NCBI RefSeq assembly: GCF_905397285.1
Contig: NZ_CAJPUX010000005.1
Location: forward strand, 474,129 to 538,128
Reading direction: 5' to 3'
DNA: 64,000 bases
DNA from: Cupriavidus plantarum
GTDB taxonomy: Bacteria > Pseudomonadota > Gammaproteobacteria > Burkholderiales > Burkholderiaceae
Shown here: positions 45,603 to 54,116 of the stretch, piece after piece
How positions within the stretch are numbered: the first letter of the stretch is position 1
How the letters are laid out: the number at the start of each line of letters is the position of its first letter
Made by a program: the position numbers and the translations under genes
Notes under the pieces: model-generated
Database searches by the model: none
Seen by the model: only the letters and a program-made list of their open reading frames with translations
Told to the model about the DNA's origin: nothing

Positions 45603-46859
45603 TCAGCGGGCCGCCATCGCCATCGATCGCGAGTGGCTCGACGCCGATACCGCGTACACCAGCAGGCCGCCGATCGCCAGCACGAGGCCGACCCAGCCCG
45701 TCGACGTCCAGCCGAAACCCGCGCTGATCGTCACGCCGCCGAGCCATGCGCCGAGCGCGTTGGCCATGTTGAACGCGGAATGATTGAGCGCTGCGGCCAG
45801 CGTCTGGGCCTCGCCGGCCACGTCCATCAGGCGGATCTGCAGTGCCGGTCCGATCGCGACGATCGTGCCGATCAGCAGCACGTTGGCCGATGCCAGCCAC
45901 GCATGCGGCGCCGTGTAGACGAACAGCCCGAGCACGAGCGCCGACCACGCCAGCAGGCCGCCGATCGTTGGCATCAGCGCCTTGTCGGCGAGCCGCGAGC
46001 CGACCAGGTTGCCGCCTACCATGCCGACGCCGAACAGCGCGAGCACGAACGGAATGCTCTCCACCGACATGTGCGCGACTTCGATCATCGTCGGCTTGAT
46101 ATAGCTGAACACCGCGAACATGCCGCCGAAACCGATGGCGCCAATGCCAAGAGTCAGCCAGACCTGCTTGCGCGCCAGTGCCGACAGTTCGCGCAACGGG
46201 CTCGCGAGCCGATCGCCAGCGACGAACGGGACCCAGCGCCAGACCAGCAGCACCGTGAGCACACCGATCGCGCCGACGAGCGCGAAGGCCGAACGCCAGC
46301 CCAGCCATTGGCCGATGGCGGCCGCGATCGGCACGCCGATCAGCGTGGCCGTGGTCAGGCCGAGCATGACGAGGCCAACGGCCTGCGCCCGCGCATGGCG
46401 CGGCACGAGGCTGGCGGCGACGAGGGCCGCCACGCCGAAATACGTGCCATGCGGGAAGCCCGTGAGCAGACGCGCGATGAGCATCGAGCCATAACTGGGC
46501 ACCACGGCGCTCGCAAAGTTGCCGATCGCGAAGACGGTCATCAGCGCGAGCAGCAGATTGCGCCGCGGCCAGCGCGCGCCAAGCACCGCCAGCAGCGGCG
46601 CGCCGACAACCACGCCAAGGGCGTACGCGCTGATCAGATGCCCTGCTTCGGGAATGGAAATCGACAGATCACGGGCGGCATCGGGCAGCAGGCCCATGAT
46701 GACGAATTCGCCGGTGCCGATGGCGAAGCCGCCCACGCCAAGGGCGAGCAGGGCCTTGCGGGAAGTCTTGCGGTCGATCTGGGCGCTTTCATTAGCGCTT
46801 TCATTAGCGCTTTCATTCGCGTTGGTGCTGTCGTGGGTGCTGTCTTGGGTAACTACCAT
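45603..46859 (-). CDS. MFS exporter of the DHA1 (AraJ/YdhP-like) family
   Basis: A 418-residue membrane protein with 12 helices. Marks are LGVGGFAIGTGEFVIMGLLP in helix 1, LGARWPRRN (motif A) and a motif C-like GVPIAAAIGQWLGWRS. AraJ/YdhP-type members export sugars or drugs such as arabinose and purine analogues. The first 35 residues are a hydrophilic tail built from short repeats (Asn-Glu-Ser-Ala, Asp-Ser-Thr). No clear ribosome site precedes ATG 46859. Confidence 0.88.
   Translation of the reverse strand: MVVTQDSTHDSTNANESANESANESAQIDRKTSRKALLALGVGGFAIGTGEFVIMGLLPDAARDLSISIPEAGHLISAYALGVVVGAPLLAVLGARWPRRNLLLALMTVFAIGNFASAVVPSYGSMLIARLLTGFPHGTYFGVAALVAASLVPRHARAQAVGLVMLGLTTATLIGVPIAAAIGQWLGWRSAFALVGAIGVLTVLLVWRWVPFVAGDRLASPLRELSALARKQVWLTLGIGAIGFGGMFAVFSYIKPTMIEVAHMSVESIPFVLALFGVGMVGGNLVGSRLADKALMPTIGGLLAWSALVLGLFVYTAPHAWLASANVLLIGTIVAIGPALQIRLMDVAGEAQTLAAALNHSAFNMANALGAWLGGVTISAGFGWTSTGWVGLVLAIGGLLVYAVSASSHSRSMAMAAR
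46783..46847 (-). repeat. 12-bp repeats coding the N-terminal tail of the MFS exporter
   Basis: GCGCTTTCATTA (46783, 46795) and its variant (46807) encode Asn-Glu-Ser-Ala three times, and GTGCTGTCGTGG/GTGCTGTCTTGG (46824, 46836) encode the Asp-Ser-Thr pair. Both arrays have a period of 12, keeping the frame. Confidence 0.85.
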
Positions 46860-47030
46860 GAGGGCGAGGAGAGAGAGATCGCGATAACGTCTCCGTGACG
46901 TGAAGCGCGTGCCGCGGACTGCATCCGTCGGGACTGCGTGCCGGCCTCTATCGTCATATTCCCTTTCGGGAAGCCCGTATTGTCCATGAAAACGGCGAAG
47001 GCTGCCCGCAGGCCCGTCAACGGCTGCCCA

Positions 47031-47915
47031 TCAACGCACGAGCTTCAGCGCCCGATACACCTCCGCCAGTCCCGCGTGCAGGCGCTTGTCGCGGCGAATC
47101 ACCACGGCGAGCCCGCGATGCAGGCGCGGCGACAGCGGCCGCACCACCACATCGGCCGCCGGCTGCCGGACCGCCATTCCCGGCAGGATCGCGCATCCCA
47201 ACCCTGCCGCCACAAGGGCCTTGATGGCTTCCACGCTGCCGAGCGACATCACGGGCCGAATGCTCGCCCCGCCGCGCGCAATCCACGTATCGGCGATGCG
47301 CCGCGTGTTGCCGCCCTCGAACAGCAGCACCGGCCGCGTGGCGAGCGCGGCGGCCGTGATACGCGCGGGCAGCGCCATACCCGCCGGCGCTATCAGCACG
47401 AACTCGTCTTTCATGACCGCGGTGACATGCAGGCTGCGGCCTGTCACCGGCAGCGTCACGAGCGCGATGTCGAGCAGGTTGTCCTCGACGGCTTTCACCA
47501 TCTCGGCCGTGTTGCCCACCGTCACGGCGATCTCCAGGTCCGGGTGCCGCTGGCGCAGGTCCTTGAGCACGGGCGGCAGCAGGAAGATGCACGCCGTCGC
47601 GCCGGTGCCGATGCGCACGGGCCCCGCCGCCACCCCGCTCCGCCGCGTCACCGCCTCGACGGCCGCCCCCACCGCCGAATCGATCGTTGCCGCATGGGCC
47701 AGCAGTTCGGCCCCCGCGGCGGTCGCGCGCACCTGCCGGCCCACGCGCTCGAGCAGCGGCGTACCGAGCGTGCGCTCGAGCTGGCGGATCTGCTGGCTTA
47801 CCGCGGGCTGCGTCAGGTCGAGCCGCTGTGCCGCCGCCGAGAAGCTGCCGTGTTCGACGACCGTGACGAAGGTACGGAGGTAATGGAGGCTGAGCGTGGT
47901 TTTACGAGGCGTCAT
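47031..47915 (-). CDS. LysR-family regulator (CysB/Cbl- or NAC-like layout)
   Basis: A 294-residue regulator with helix-turn-helix HGSFSAAAQRLDLTQPAVSQ (21-40) and an effector domain from about 95 (VRIGTGATACIFLLPPVLKD). ATG 47915 is preferred to 47945 because it directly precedes the winged helix. It is divergent from a GNAT gene with only 70 bp between, so that gene is the likely target. Confidence 0.9.
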   Translation of the reverse strand: MTPRKTTLSLHYLRTFVTVVEHGSFSAAAQRLDLTQPAVSQQIRQLERTLGTPLLERVGRQVRATAAGAELLAHAATIDSAVGAAVEAVTRRSGVAAGPVRIGTGATACIFLLPPVLKDLRQRHPDLEIAVTVGNTAEMVKAVEDNLLDIALVTLPVTGRSLHVTAVMKDEFVLIAPAGMALPARITAAALATRPVLLFEGGNTRRIADTWIARGGASIRPVMSLGSVEAIKALVAAGLGCAILPGMAVRQPAADVVVRPLSPRLHRGLAVVIRRDKRLHAGLAEVYRALKLVR

Positions 47916-47985
47916 CGATACCAAAGAATTGCTTATGCACTGCATTACGGCATGAAGCTTCTTTTATGGTAACGATTGAGGCAAG

Positions 47986-48591
47986 ATGCGGCAAACGCTT
48001 CCTCGCCTTGCCATCATGTCCACGCCCATATCCTCTCTCAGGCCCGCCTCACAAGCCGCCCCCCAAGCCCATGGCGTACACATCCGCGATGCCACCGACG
48101 CCGACATGGCCGCCATTCAGGCGATCTACGCGCATCACGTGCTGCACGGCATCTCGAGCTTCGAGGAAGTGCCCCCCACCGTGGAGGACATGCGCTCACG
48201 CCGCGCGGGCGTGCTCGGCCACGGCCTGCCCTACCTGACGGCGGAACTCGATGGGCGCGTGGTCGGCTATGCCTATGCCACGCCGTACCGGCCGCGCGCG
48301 GCGTACCGGTTCACGGTGGAAGATTCGGTATACGTTGCGGACGGGCTCGCGGGGCGCGGCATCGGCAGTGCCTTGATGGCCGCGCTGATCGCGCGCTGCG
48401 AACAGGGTCCGTGGCGGCAGATGATCGCCGTCATCGGCAACAGCGGCAATGCGGGCTCGCGCGCGTTGCACGCGCGGCACGGCTTCGAGTATGTCGGCAC
48501 GCTCGCCAACGTCGGCTTCAAGTTCGGCGGCTGGGTCGATACCGTGCTCATGCAGCGACCGCTTGGAGACGGCGCGCGGTCGCTGCCATGA
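47986..48591 (+). CDS. Phosphinothricin/methionine-sulfone-type N-acetyltransferase (PAT/MddA-like GNAT)
   Basis: A 201-residue GNAT. IRDATDADMAAIQAIYAHHV and SSFEEVPPTVEDMRSR match the PAT/YncA group, which acetylates phosphinothricin, methionine sulfone or methionine sulfoximine. The acetyl-CoA loop is LAGRGIGSALM (about 116-126), and VIGNSGNAGSRALHARHGF follows. A GAGG before ATG 47986 supports that start; ATG 48016 is possible. It converges with the hydrolase gene nine bases away. Confidence 0.87.
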   Translation: MRQTLPRLAIMSTPISSLRPASQAAPQAHGVHIRDATDADMAAIQAIYAHHVLHGISSFEEVPPTVEDMRSRRAGVLGHGLPYLTAELDGRVVGYAYATPYRPRAAYRFTVEDSVYVADGLAGRGIGSALMAALIARCEQGPWRQMIAVIGNSGNAGSRALHARHGFEYVGTLANVGFKFGGWVDTVLMQRPLGDGARSLP

Positions 48592-48600
48592 GGGGCCGGC

Positions 48601-49599
48601 TTAGCTCTTGATGAACGTCAGCAGGTCGTTGTTGAAGCGTTCCTTGTGCGTGTCGGTCAGGCCGTGCGGCGCACCGGGATAGACGATCAGCTTCGAGTTC
48701 TTGACGAGCTTGTTCGAAGCGCGGCCCGCGGCGTCGATGGGCACCACCTGGTCGTCATCGCCGTGGATCACCAGCGTGGGACGGTCGATCTTCTTGAGGT
48801 CTTCGGTAAAGTCGGTTTCCGAGAAGGCCTTGATCGAGTCGTACGTGTTCTTGTGGCCGCCCTGCATGCCCTGCGCCCACCACCAGTCGATCAGGCCCTG
48901 CGAGACCTTCGCGCCTGGACGGTTGAAGTTATAGAACGGGCCCGATGGGATATCGCGATAGAACTGTGAACGGTTAGCCAGCTGTGCGTTGCGCAGGCCG
49001 TCAAATACCTCGATTGGCAGGCCGCCCGGGTTCGCCGGCGTCTTCAGCATGAGCGGCGGTACGGCCGACACCAGCACCACCTTGGCGACGCGCGACGTCC
49101 CGTGACGGCCGATATAGCGTGCCACTTCACCGCCCCCCGTCGAAAAGCCGACCAGGATCACGTTCTTCAGATCCAGCGTCTCGATCACCGTCGCGAGGTC
49201 GTCCGCATAGTGGTCCATGTCGTTGCCGTGCCACGGCTGGCTCGAACGGCCGTGGCCTCGGCGGTCGTGCGCTACCGCGCGGAAGCCGTTGTTGGCCACG
49301 TGCAGCATCTGCGATTCCCAGCTGTCCGACGACAGCGGCCAGCCGTGGCTGAACACGACAGGCTGACCCGTACCCCAGTCCTTGTAGTACAGCTGCACGC
49401 CATCCCTGGTGGTGATGAAGCTGCCGCTGCCGCCATTCGTGCTGGCCGCGGGCGTCTTCACGCCGGGCTGGCCGGCCGCGCCGGCGACCGCGGCATGGGT
49501 AGCCAGCAACGCGCCGGCCGCACCCACGGCGCTGCCGAGCAGCAGGGAACGGCGTGCGGGCACAGCGACGGTTTCGACGGTTTCGTTCTTCTTGGACAT
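48601..49599 (-). CDS. Alpha/beta hydrolase, non-haem chloroperoxidase type, Tat-exported
   Basis: A 332-residue hydrolase. The N-terminus (PARRSLLLGSAVGAAGALLA) is a Tat signal, so it acts in the periplasm. The catalytic Ser153 is in GFSTGGG, with the acid in VIHGDDDQVVP (about 272-282) and His in GAPHGLTD. HGWPLSSDSWESQ and AHDRRGHGRSSQPW are typical of the chloroperoxidase/esterase group. CGGAG precedes the ATG. A 7-bp-armed palindrome lies 30 bp upstream, and a like one lies before the MarR gene, so it is probably a MarR target. Confidence 0.9.
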   Translation of the reverse strand: MSKKNETVETVAVPARRSLLLGSAVGAAGALLATHAAVAGAAGQPGVKTPAASTNGGSGSFITTRDGVQLYYKDWGTGQPVVFSHGWPLSSDSWESQMLHVANNGFRAVAHDRRGHGRSSQPWHGNDMDHYADDLATVIETLDLKNVILVGFSTGGGEVARYIGRHGTSRVAKVVLVSAVPPLMLKTPANPGGLPIEVFDGLRNAQLANRSQFYRDIPSGPFYNFNRPGAKVSQGLIDWWWAQGMQGGHKNTYDSIKAFSETDFTEDLKKIDRPTLVIHGDDDQVVPIDAAGRASNKLVKNSKLIVYPGAPHGLTDTHKERFNNDLLTFIKS

Positions 49600-49628
49600 G
49601 ATGGGCTCCGATTAATATCGCTCGTGTT

Positions 49629-49646
49629 TATATCGCGTACGATATA
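49629..49646. promoter_or_regulatory. MarR/OhrR-type operator upstream of the hydrolase gene
   Basis: TATATCGCGTACGATATA has 7-bp perfect arms (TATATCG/CGATATA) around a 4-bp centre. It is 30 bp upstream of the hydrolase ATG and overlaps the likely promoter. A matching element lies upstream of the MarR gene. Confidence 0.75.
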
Positions 49647-49719
49647 TTTGCTTCAAAAAAATGTCCTGATGGCGATGGGGCCATGCCGGACACGTGTGTT
49701 ACATGTTGCCTGACTGGTT

Positions 49720-50166
49720 TCAGGCGTAATCGGCGAGGCTGCCGCGCAGGCTCATCATCCGGGTCCGCATGTCGCGGATGTCCGCGGCGCTCAGGCCCGT
49801 GGCTTCCGCCACGCATGCCGGAATGCCCGCGGCCTTCGCGCGCAGCGCCTCGCCCTGCTTCGTCAGCGTCACGATGACCTGCCGCTCGTCGGCCGTCGAT
49901 CGTGTCCGCCTGACCAGACCCTGCGCCTCCAGCCGCTTGAGCAGCGGTGTCAGCGTGGTGGTCTCCAGCGCGAGGCGCTCGCAGATCTCGGAGACATTGA
50001 CGCCTTCCTTCTCCCACAACACCAGCAACACCAGGTACTGCGGATAGGTCACGTCGAGCTCGCGCAACAGCTTGCGATACACCTTGTTGAAGCTCAGCGC
50101 CGTGGAATACACGGCGAAGCACAGCTGCGCGTCGAGCGCCAGGGCATTCGATTCGGGCCGCTTCAT
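49720..50166 (-). CDS. MarR-family regulator, OhrR-like
   Basis: A 148-residue winged-helix regulator. LCFAVYSTALSFNKVYRKLL near the N-terminus carries the reactive cysteine of OhrR proteins, which sense organic peroxides. TYPQYLVLLVLWE and LETTTLTPLLKRLEAQGLV (DNA-reading helix) also match OhrR. GGAGAA places the start at 50166 rather than 50178. No ohr gene is next to it; the hydrolase downstream takes that place. It probably represses itself and the hydrolase through the two palindromes. Confidence 0.9.
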   Translation of the reverse strand: MKRPESNALALDAQLCFAVYSTALSFNKVYRKLLRELDVTYPQYLVLLVLWEKEGVNVSEICERLALETTTLTPLLKRLEAQGLVRRTRSTADERQVIVTLTKQGEALRAKAAGIPACVAEATGLSAADIRDMRTRMMSLRGSLADYA

Positions 50167-50202
50167 CGTGTTCTCCATGTGTCACTGCGCATGACGGAAA
50201 TT

Positions 50203-50220
50203 TATATCGCACGCGATACA
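50203..50220. promoter_or_regulatory. MarR/OhrR-type operator upstream of the marR gene
   Basis: TATATCGCACGCGATACA pairs except at one arm position and shares TATATCG...CGATA with the hydrolase operator. It is about 37 bp upstream of the MarR start codon, consistent with autoregulation. A third half-site, AGCGATATTTT, lies at 50227-50237. Confidence 0.7.
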
Positions 50221-50677
50221 GTGTCAAGCGATATTTTTTGGCCTCGCCCGGTAGTTGTCGACCCGGTGCCACCCGGTGCCACGCGTTGCCCATGCACGGT
50301 CCATGACATCGGTGAGCAGCCCAGCACCATATCGTGCGCCGCTCTCCCGGCACTGGTGCACGCCGCGCGCATCGCGGCGGGGCCCGCGGCAAACCACTGA
50401 CCCGCTCACCGAGAAGACATTTGCCCTCCCGATGCAGGGGAACGCTACCCCCTGCAACCGCAAGGAATATGGCCCTATCGCCAGCGATGCGTCCTCCTCC
50501 GATGCAGACAACTCATCCGGTCACGCCGCAACGGTGAGCAGCCCACAGCGATCAGGCATTACATGTGCTTCTGCGAAACGCTTCGTTTGGTCGCAGCGCT
50601 CATCGTCTTAAGCTTTGCCTCTCTGTTTGAGAGTCACTGCATGACGCTGTGAGCGGCTCACAGGAGTCAATGAACCC
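50221..50677. other. 457-bp intergenic region before the GntR operon
   Basis: No gene is supported; short open frames lack codon bias or ribosome sites. The left end holds the half-site of the MarR operator (GATATTTTTT). The right end (50590-50677) should hold the promoter of the ten-gene operon, with CAGGAG before the GntR start. A small CCGGTGCCAC direct repeat occurs near 50263-50282. Confidence 0.6.
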
Positions 50678-51427
50678 ATGAGCGAACCACAAATCCGCGC
50701 GCAAGCCGCCGAGACCGACGCCGATGGCGGTAGTCTTGGCCTTGCCGCCTATACCGCGATTCGTCGCGACATCCTGACGTGCCGTCTTGTCCCCGGGTCC
50801 ATGGTGACCGAGGGCGAACTGATGGCGACGTATGGCTTCGGCAAGAACAGCTGCCGCATCGCGCTGACACGGCTCGCGCACGAGCGGCTCGTGTTCGCGC
50901 GGCCACGCAAGGGCTATCAGGTCGCGCCCATCACGCTGAAGGACGTCGAGGAAGTGTTTGCGCTGCGTGTGCAGCTCGAACCGATGGCCGCGCGGCTCGC
51001 GGTGAACCGTGTCGATACGCAGTTGCTGCATCGACTGGAGGCGGCCTGCCGCGTCGAACACATCGGCCCCCTGCCGCATCGCATCGACGTCTTCATGGAT
51101 GCGAACAAGGCCTTCCACCTCGCCATCGCCGAGGCCACCGGGAACGAGCGGCTGCTCCGCACGCTGTCGGGCCTGATGGACGAGATGTCGCGGCTGGTCG
51201 CGCTCGGGTTCAACGTGCAGCGCGTGAAGCCCGAGATCCGGCATGACCACAACTCGATGATCAAGGCGTTCGAGGATCGGGACGAGCGCGCGGCGGAAAC
51301 GATCGCGCGCCGCCACATCGAAACGTTCCGCACGCAGACGATGGAGAAGGTGTACGCGAGCCTCTCGCAGGCCGGCACGTACCTCCCGCTCGTCGTGGCC
51401 GGGGGTGTGCGCGGAGGTGTGCAATGA
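50678..51427 (+). CDS. GntR-family (FCD/VanR-like) regulator
   Basis: A 249-residue regulator. The winged helix (about 22-90) includes AAYTAIRRDILTCRLVPGSM, where ELMATYGFGKNSCRIALTRL replaces the usual S-R-x-P-V-R. The FCD effector domain has the likely metal residues in MDANKAFHLAIAEATGN (D and H), HDHNSMIKAFEDRD and the final RRHIE. It overlaps the ATPase start as ATGA, so it is the first gene of the operon it probably controls. Confidence 0.92.
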   Translation: MSEPQIRAQAAETDADGGSLGLAAYTAIRRDILTCRLVPGSMVTEGELMATYGFGKNSCRIALTRLAHERLVFARPRKGYQVAPITLKDVEEVFALRVQLEPMAARLAVNRVDTQLLHRLEAACRVEHIGPLPHRIDVFMDANKAFHLAIAEATGNERLLRTLSGLMDEMSRLVALGFNVQRVKPEIRHDHNSMIKAFEDRDERAAETIARRHIETFRTQTMEKVYASLSQAGTYLPLVVAGGVRGGVQ

Positions 51428-52191
51428 GCGCGCCCGCATTGAACCCGCCCATACTGACCGCCACGGGTCTTACAAAGCGTTTCGGCACGACCACCATCCT
51501 CGACAACATCGACCTGACCGTCAACGCGGGGGAAGTGCTCGCGCTCGTCGGCCCGTCCGGCTGCGGCAAGAGCACGTTGCTGAATATCCTGTCCGGTCTC
51601 GTCGCGCCCGATGCGGGCCAGCTGCGCGTGGCCGGCGTGCCTTCCGCGCAGTTCCGGGACTGGCGCCGCATCGCGTACATGTTCCAGGAAGACCGGCTGC
51701 TGCCGTGGCGCACCGTGCGCGACAACGTCGCGTTCGGCCTGGAGGCCACACAGACGCCGCGCGCCGAGCGCGACCGCATCGCGGACGAGATGCTCGCGCT
51801 CGTCGGCCTGGAGGGCCGCGCCGATGCATGGCCGCATGAACTCTCGGGCGGCATGCGCAGCCGCGTGGCGCTCGCGCGCAGCCTCGCCGTGCAGCCCGAC
51901 GTCCTGCTGATGGACGAACCGTTCTCCAAGCTCGATCCGACTACGCGCAGCCAGATGCACGAAGAACTGCTGCGCATCCAGGCCGAAGGGGTCGCCAGCA
52001 AGCGGATGACCGTGGTCTTTGTCACACACGACATGGAAGAGGCCGTGGTGCTCGCCGACCGCGTGATTCGTCTCGCCGCCCGCCCGGGCCGCGTCGCCGA
52101 CGTCGTCGACCTCGCTACCCTCGCGCGGCCGCGCGTCCCCACGGCGCCGGTCGTGGCCGAACAGGTCCGCGTACTGCGGGCCGCCGCGTAA
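51424..52191 (+). CDS. SsuB/TauB-type ABC ATPase (importer 3)
   Basis: A 255-residue ATPase. It has Walker A GPSGCGKST, Q-loop YMFQEDRLLPWRTV, a signature that reads LSGGMRSRVALARSLA, Walker B VLLMDEPFSKLDP and switch His in VFVTHDMEEAV. LLPWRTV is typical of the nitrate/sulfonate/taurine branch. The permease follows by 13 bp with an AAGGAG site. Confidence 0.93.
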   Translation: MSAPALNPPILTATGLTKRFGTTTILDNIDLTVNAGEVLALVGPSGCGKSTLLNILSGLVAPDAGQLRVAGVPSAQFRDWRRIAYMFQEDRLLPWRTVRDNVAFGLEATQTPRAERDRIADEMLALVGLEGRADAWPHELSGGMRSRVALARSLAVQPDVLLMDEPFSKLDPTTRSQMHEELLRIQAEGVASKRMTVVFVTHDMEEAVVLADRVIRLAARPGRVADVVDLATLARPRVPTAPVVAEQVRVLRAAA

Positions 52192-52204
52192 GGAGCCCAC
52201 CATC

Positions 52205-53068
52205 ATGTCATCCGTCCTCCGGAGCCACGCGCTCCAGCTGGTCGCGCAACGCCTGCTGCTGGTGGGCGCCGTTCTCGCACTGTGGTGGTGGGGTGCCTCG
52301 CACGTGCCGTCGTTCGTGCTGCCTGGTCCCGCCAAGGTCGGCAACGCGCTCGTCGCGCTGTGGCACAGCGACACGTTCACGGCCGACGTGGGCGCCACGT
52401 GCCGCCGCGTGCTGACCGGCTTCCTGATCGCCACGGTTGTCGGCACCGGCCTCGGCCTCGCGCTTGGCGGCAGCCGCGTGCTGGCGCGCTTCTTCGAGCC
52501 GATCCTGACCGTGTTCAACACGGTGTCATCGGCCATCTGGGCAATCTTCGCGATCATCTGGTTCGGCATCTCCGACGCCACGACCATCTTCGTCGTGTTC
52601 ATGACGGCGATGCCGCTGATCCTCACCAACGTGTGGGAAGGCGCGAAGACCGTCGATGCGCAATACGTGGACCTCGCGCGCAGCTTCCGCATGTCGCGGC
52701 TGCAGATTCTGCGCAAGATCTATGGCCCTACGATCCTGCCGCACTTCTTCGCCGGCGCGCGCCTCGCGTTCGGCTTCGGCTGGCGCGTCTCGCTCGTTGC
52801 CGAGACCATCGGCTCCTCGAGCGGCATCGGCTACCGGCTGCGACAGGCGGCGGATCTCGTGCAGACCGACCAGGTCTTTGCGTGGACCGTGCTGCTGGTC
52901 GGACTGATGCTGCTCCTCGAAGGCGGCGTGCTCAAGCCCGCCGAACGCTGGCTGTTCCGCTGGAAGACGCCTGCCGGGGCATCGGGTGCGTCCCGTGCAT
53001 CGAGCGGTTCTGACGTGTCCGGCGCGTCGGCAACCAACACCTCCTCTCAGTTCCAAGTACAAGGATGA
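52205..53068 (+). CDS. SsuC/TauC-type ABC permease (importer 3)
   Basis: A 287-residue permease with six helices and the EAA loop (ARSFRMSRLQILRKIYGPTI). The last 25 residues are a Ser/Ala/Gly-rich tail with no known role. Its stop overlaps the start of the binding-protein gene as ATGA. Confidence 0.92.
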   Translation: MSSVLRSHALQLVAQRLLLVGAVLALWWWGASHVPSFVLPGPAKVGNALVALWHSDTFTADVGATCRRVLTGFLIATVVGTGLGLALGGSRVLARFFEPILTVFNTVSSAIWAIFAIIWFGISDATTIFVVFMTAMPLILTNVWEGAKTVDAQYVDLARSFRMSRLQILRKIYGPTILPHFFAGARLAFGFGWRVSLVAETIGSSSGIGYRLRQAADLVQTDQVFAWTVLLVGLMLLLEGGVLKPAERWLFRWKTPAGASGASRASSGSDVSGASATNTSSQFQVQG

Positions 53069-54066
53069 CCATCATGCGCAAGCTACTCTCCGCGGCTTTC
53101 TCCGCCGCCTTTGCGACGCTGTCGCTGCTGTCGGGCGCGGCGAGTGCCGCCGACACCGTGAAGATCGGCTACTGGACCAGCGGCGTGAGCCTGGGCTACG
53201 GCTCGGTGCTGGAGGCCAGGGACTTCCTCGCCAAGCGCGGCATCAAGGCCGAGTTCGTGCACTTCCCCGACGTCAACGCGCCGCTGCGCGCGCTCGCGGC
53301 CGGCTCCATCGACCTCGCGTTCGGCGCGCCGGTCGCCGGCGTGTTCGGCACCGCGGCCTCGGGCGTGCCGATCCGCATCTTCGCGGCGACGCAGCCTGCC
53401 GACGTGCAGTTCGTCGTGCCGAAGGACTCGCCCATCCAGTCCATCGCCGAGTTCAAGGGCAAGAAGATCGGCATGTCGCCGGCCGGCTCCTCGGTGGCCG
53501 TCATCGCGGGCGCCGTGCTCGCCGGCAACTACCAGATCAAGAGCAGCGAGTTTTCGCTGATCGGCGGCAACGAGTCGCGCCTCGCGCAGTTCCTCGTCCA
53601 GAAGCAGGTCGACGCGGCCGCGCTGCGTTCCGTGACCGTGGCGCAGCTGGGCAGCGAACTGCCCGTACGCAAGCTGAGCACGTTCGCCGACGAGTGGAAG
53701 AAGCTCACGAAGTCCGATGCCGTGCCCTATATCGGCGTGGGCGCCGCCCGCACGGAACTCATCGACAAGCAGCCGGAGGTCGTGGCCCGCGTGATTGCCG
53801 CGCTGCGCGACACGCTCGCGTGGGGCAACGCCAACCGCGACGAGGTCGTGCAGATCCTCCAGAAGAAGGCCAATCTGCCCGCCGACGACGCGAAGGTCTA
53901 CGTGAGCCACTGGAACGACATGAACCGCGTGGCGTTCGAGCCGGCCGACATCGAAACGCTGCGCCGCCAGCATGCCGTGTTCGTCGAGTCCGGCCTGGTG
54001 AAGGGCGACCTCAAGGACGACCTGTTCGCGCGCGGTCCGTACGAGCAATCCAAGACACTGAAGTAA
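53065..54066 (+). CDS. NMT1/SsuA-like ABC substrate-binding protein (importer 3)
   Basis: A 333-residue periplasmic protein with a Sec signal ending GAASAADTV near residue 30. VKIGYWTSGVSLGYGSVLEA and SIDLAFGAPVAGVFG match the sulfonate/taurine receptor group. It is coupled to the permease gene. It differs from the second binding protein of the operon (57.2 kb), so the two importers are expected to bring in different ligands. Confidence 0.91.
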   Translation: MTIMRKLLSAAFSAAFATLSLLSGAASAADTVKIGYWTSGVSLGYGSVLEARDFLAKRGIKAEFVHFPDVNAPLRALAAGSIDLAFGAPVAGVFGTAASGVPIRIFAATQPADVQFVVPKDSPIQSIAEFKGKKIGMSPAGSSVAVIAGAVLAGNYQIKSSEFSLIGGNESRLAQFLVQKQVDAAALRSVTVAQLGSELPVRKLSTFADEWKKLTKSDAVPYIGVGAARTELIDKQPEVVARVIAALRDTLAWGNANRDEVVQILQKKANLPADDAKVYVSHWNDMNRVAFEPADIETLRRQHAVFVESGLVKGDLKDDLFARGPYEQSKTLK

Positions 54067-54116
54067 ACGGGCTTGTCACGAGTCCCCTTTTTCCATCCCC
54101 CAGCAAGGAATATCCC

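Noticed and set aside
50255..50611. 118-codon frame in the gap before the GntR operon
   Set aside because: Ser/Arg/Pro-rich composition without codon-position bias, no ribosome site and no recognisable motif.
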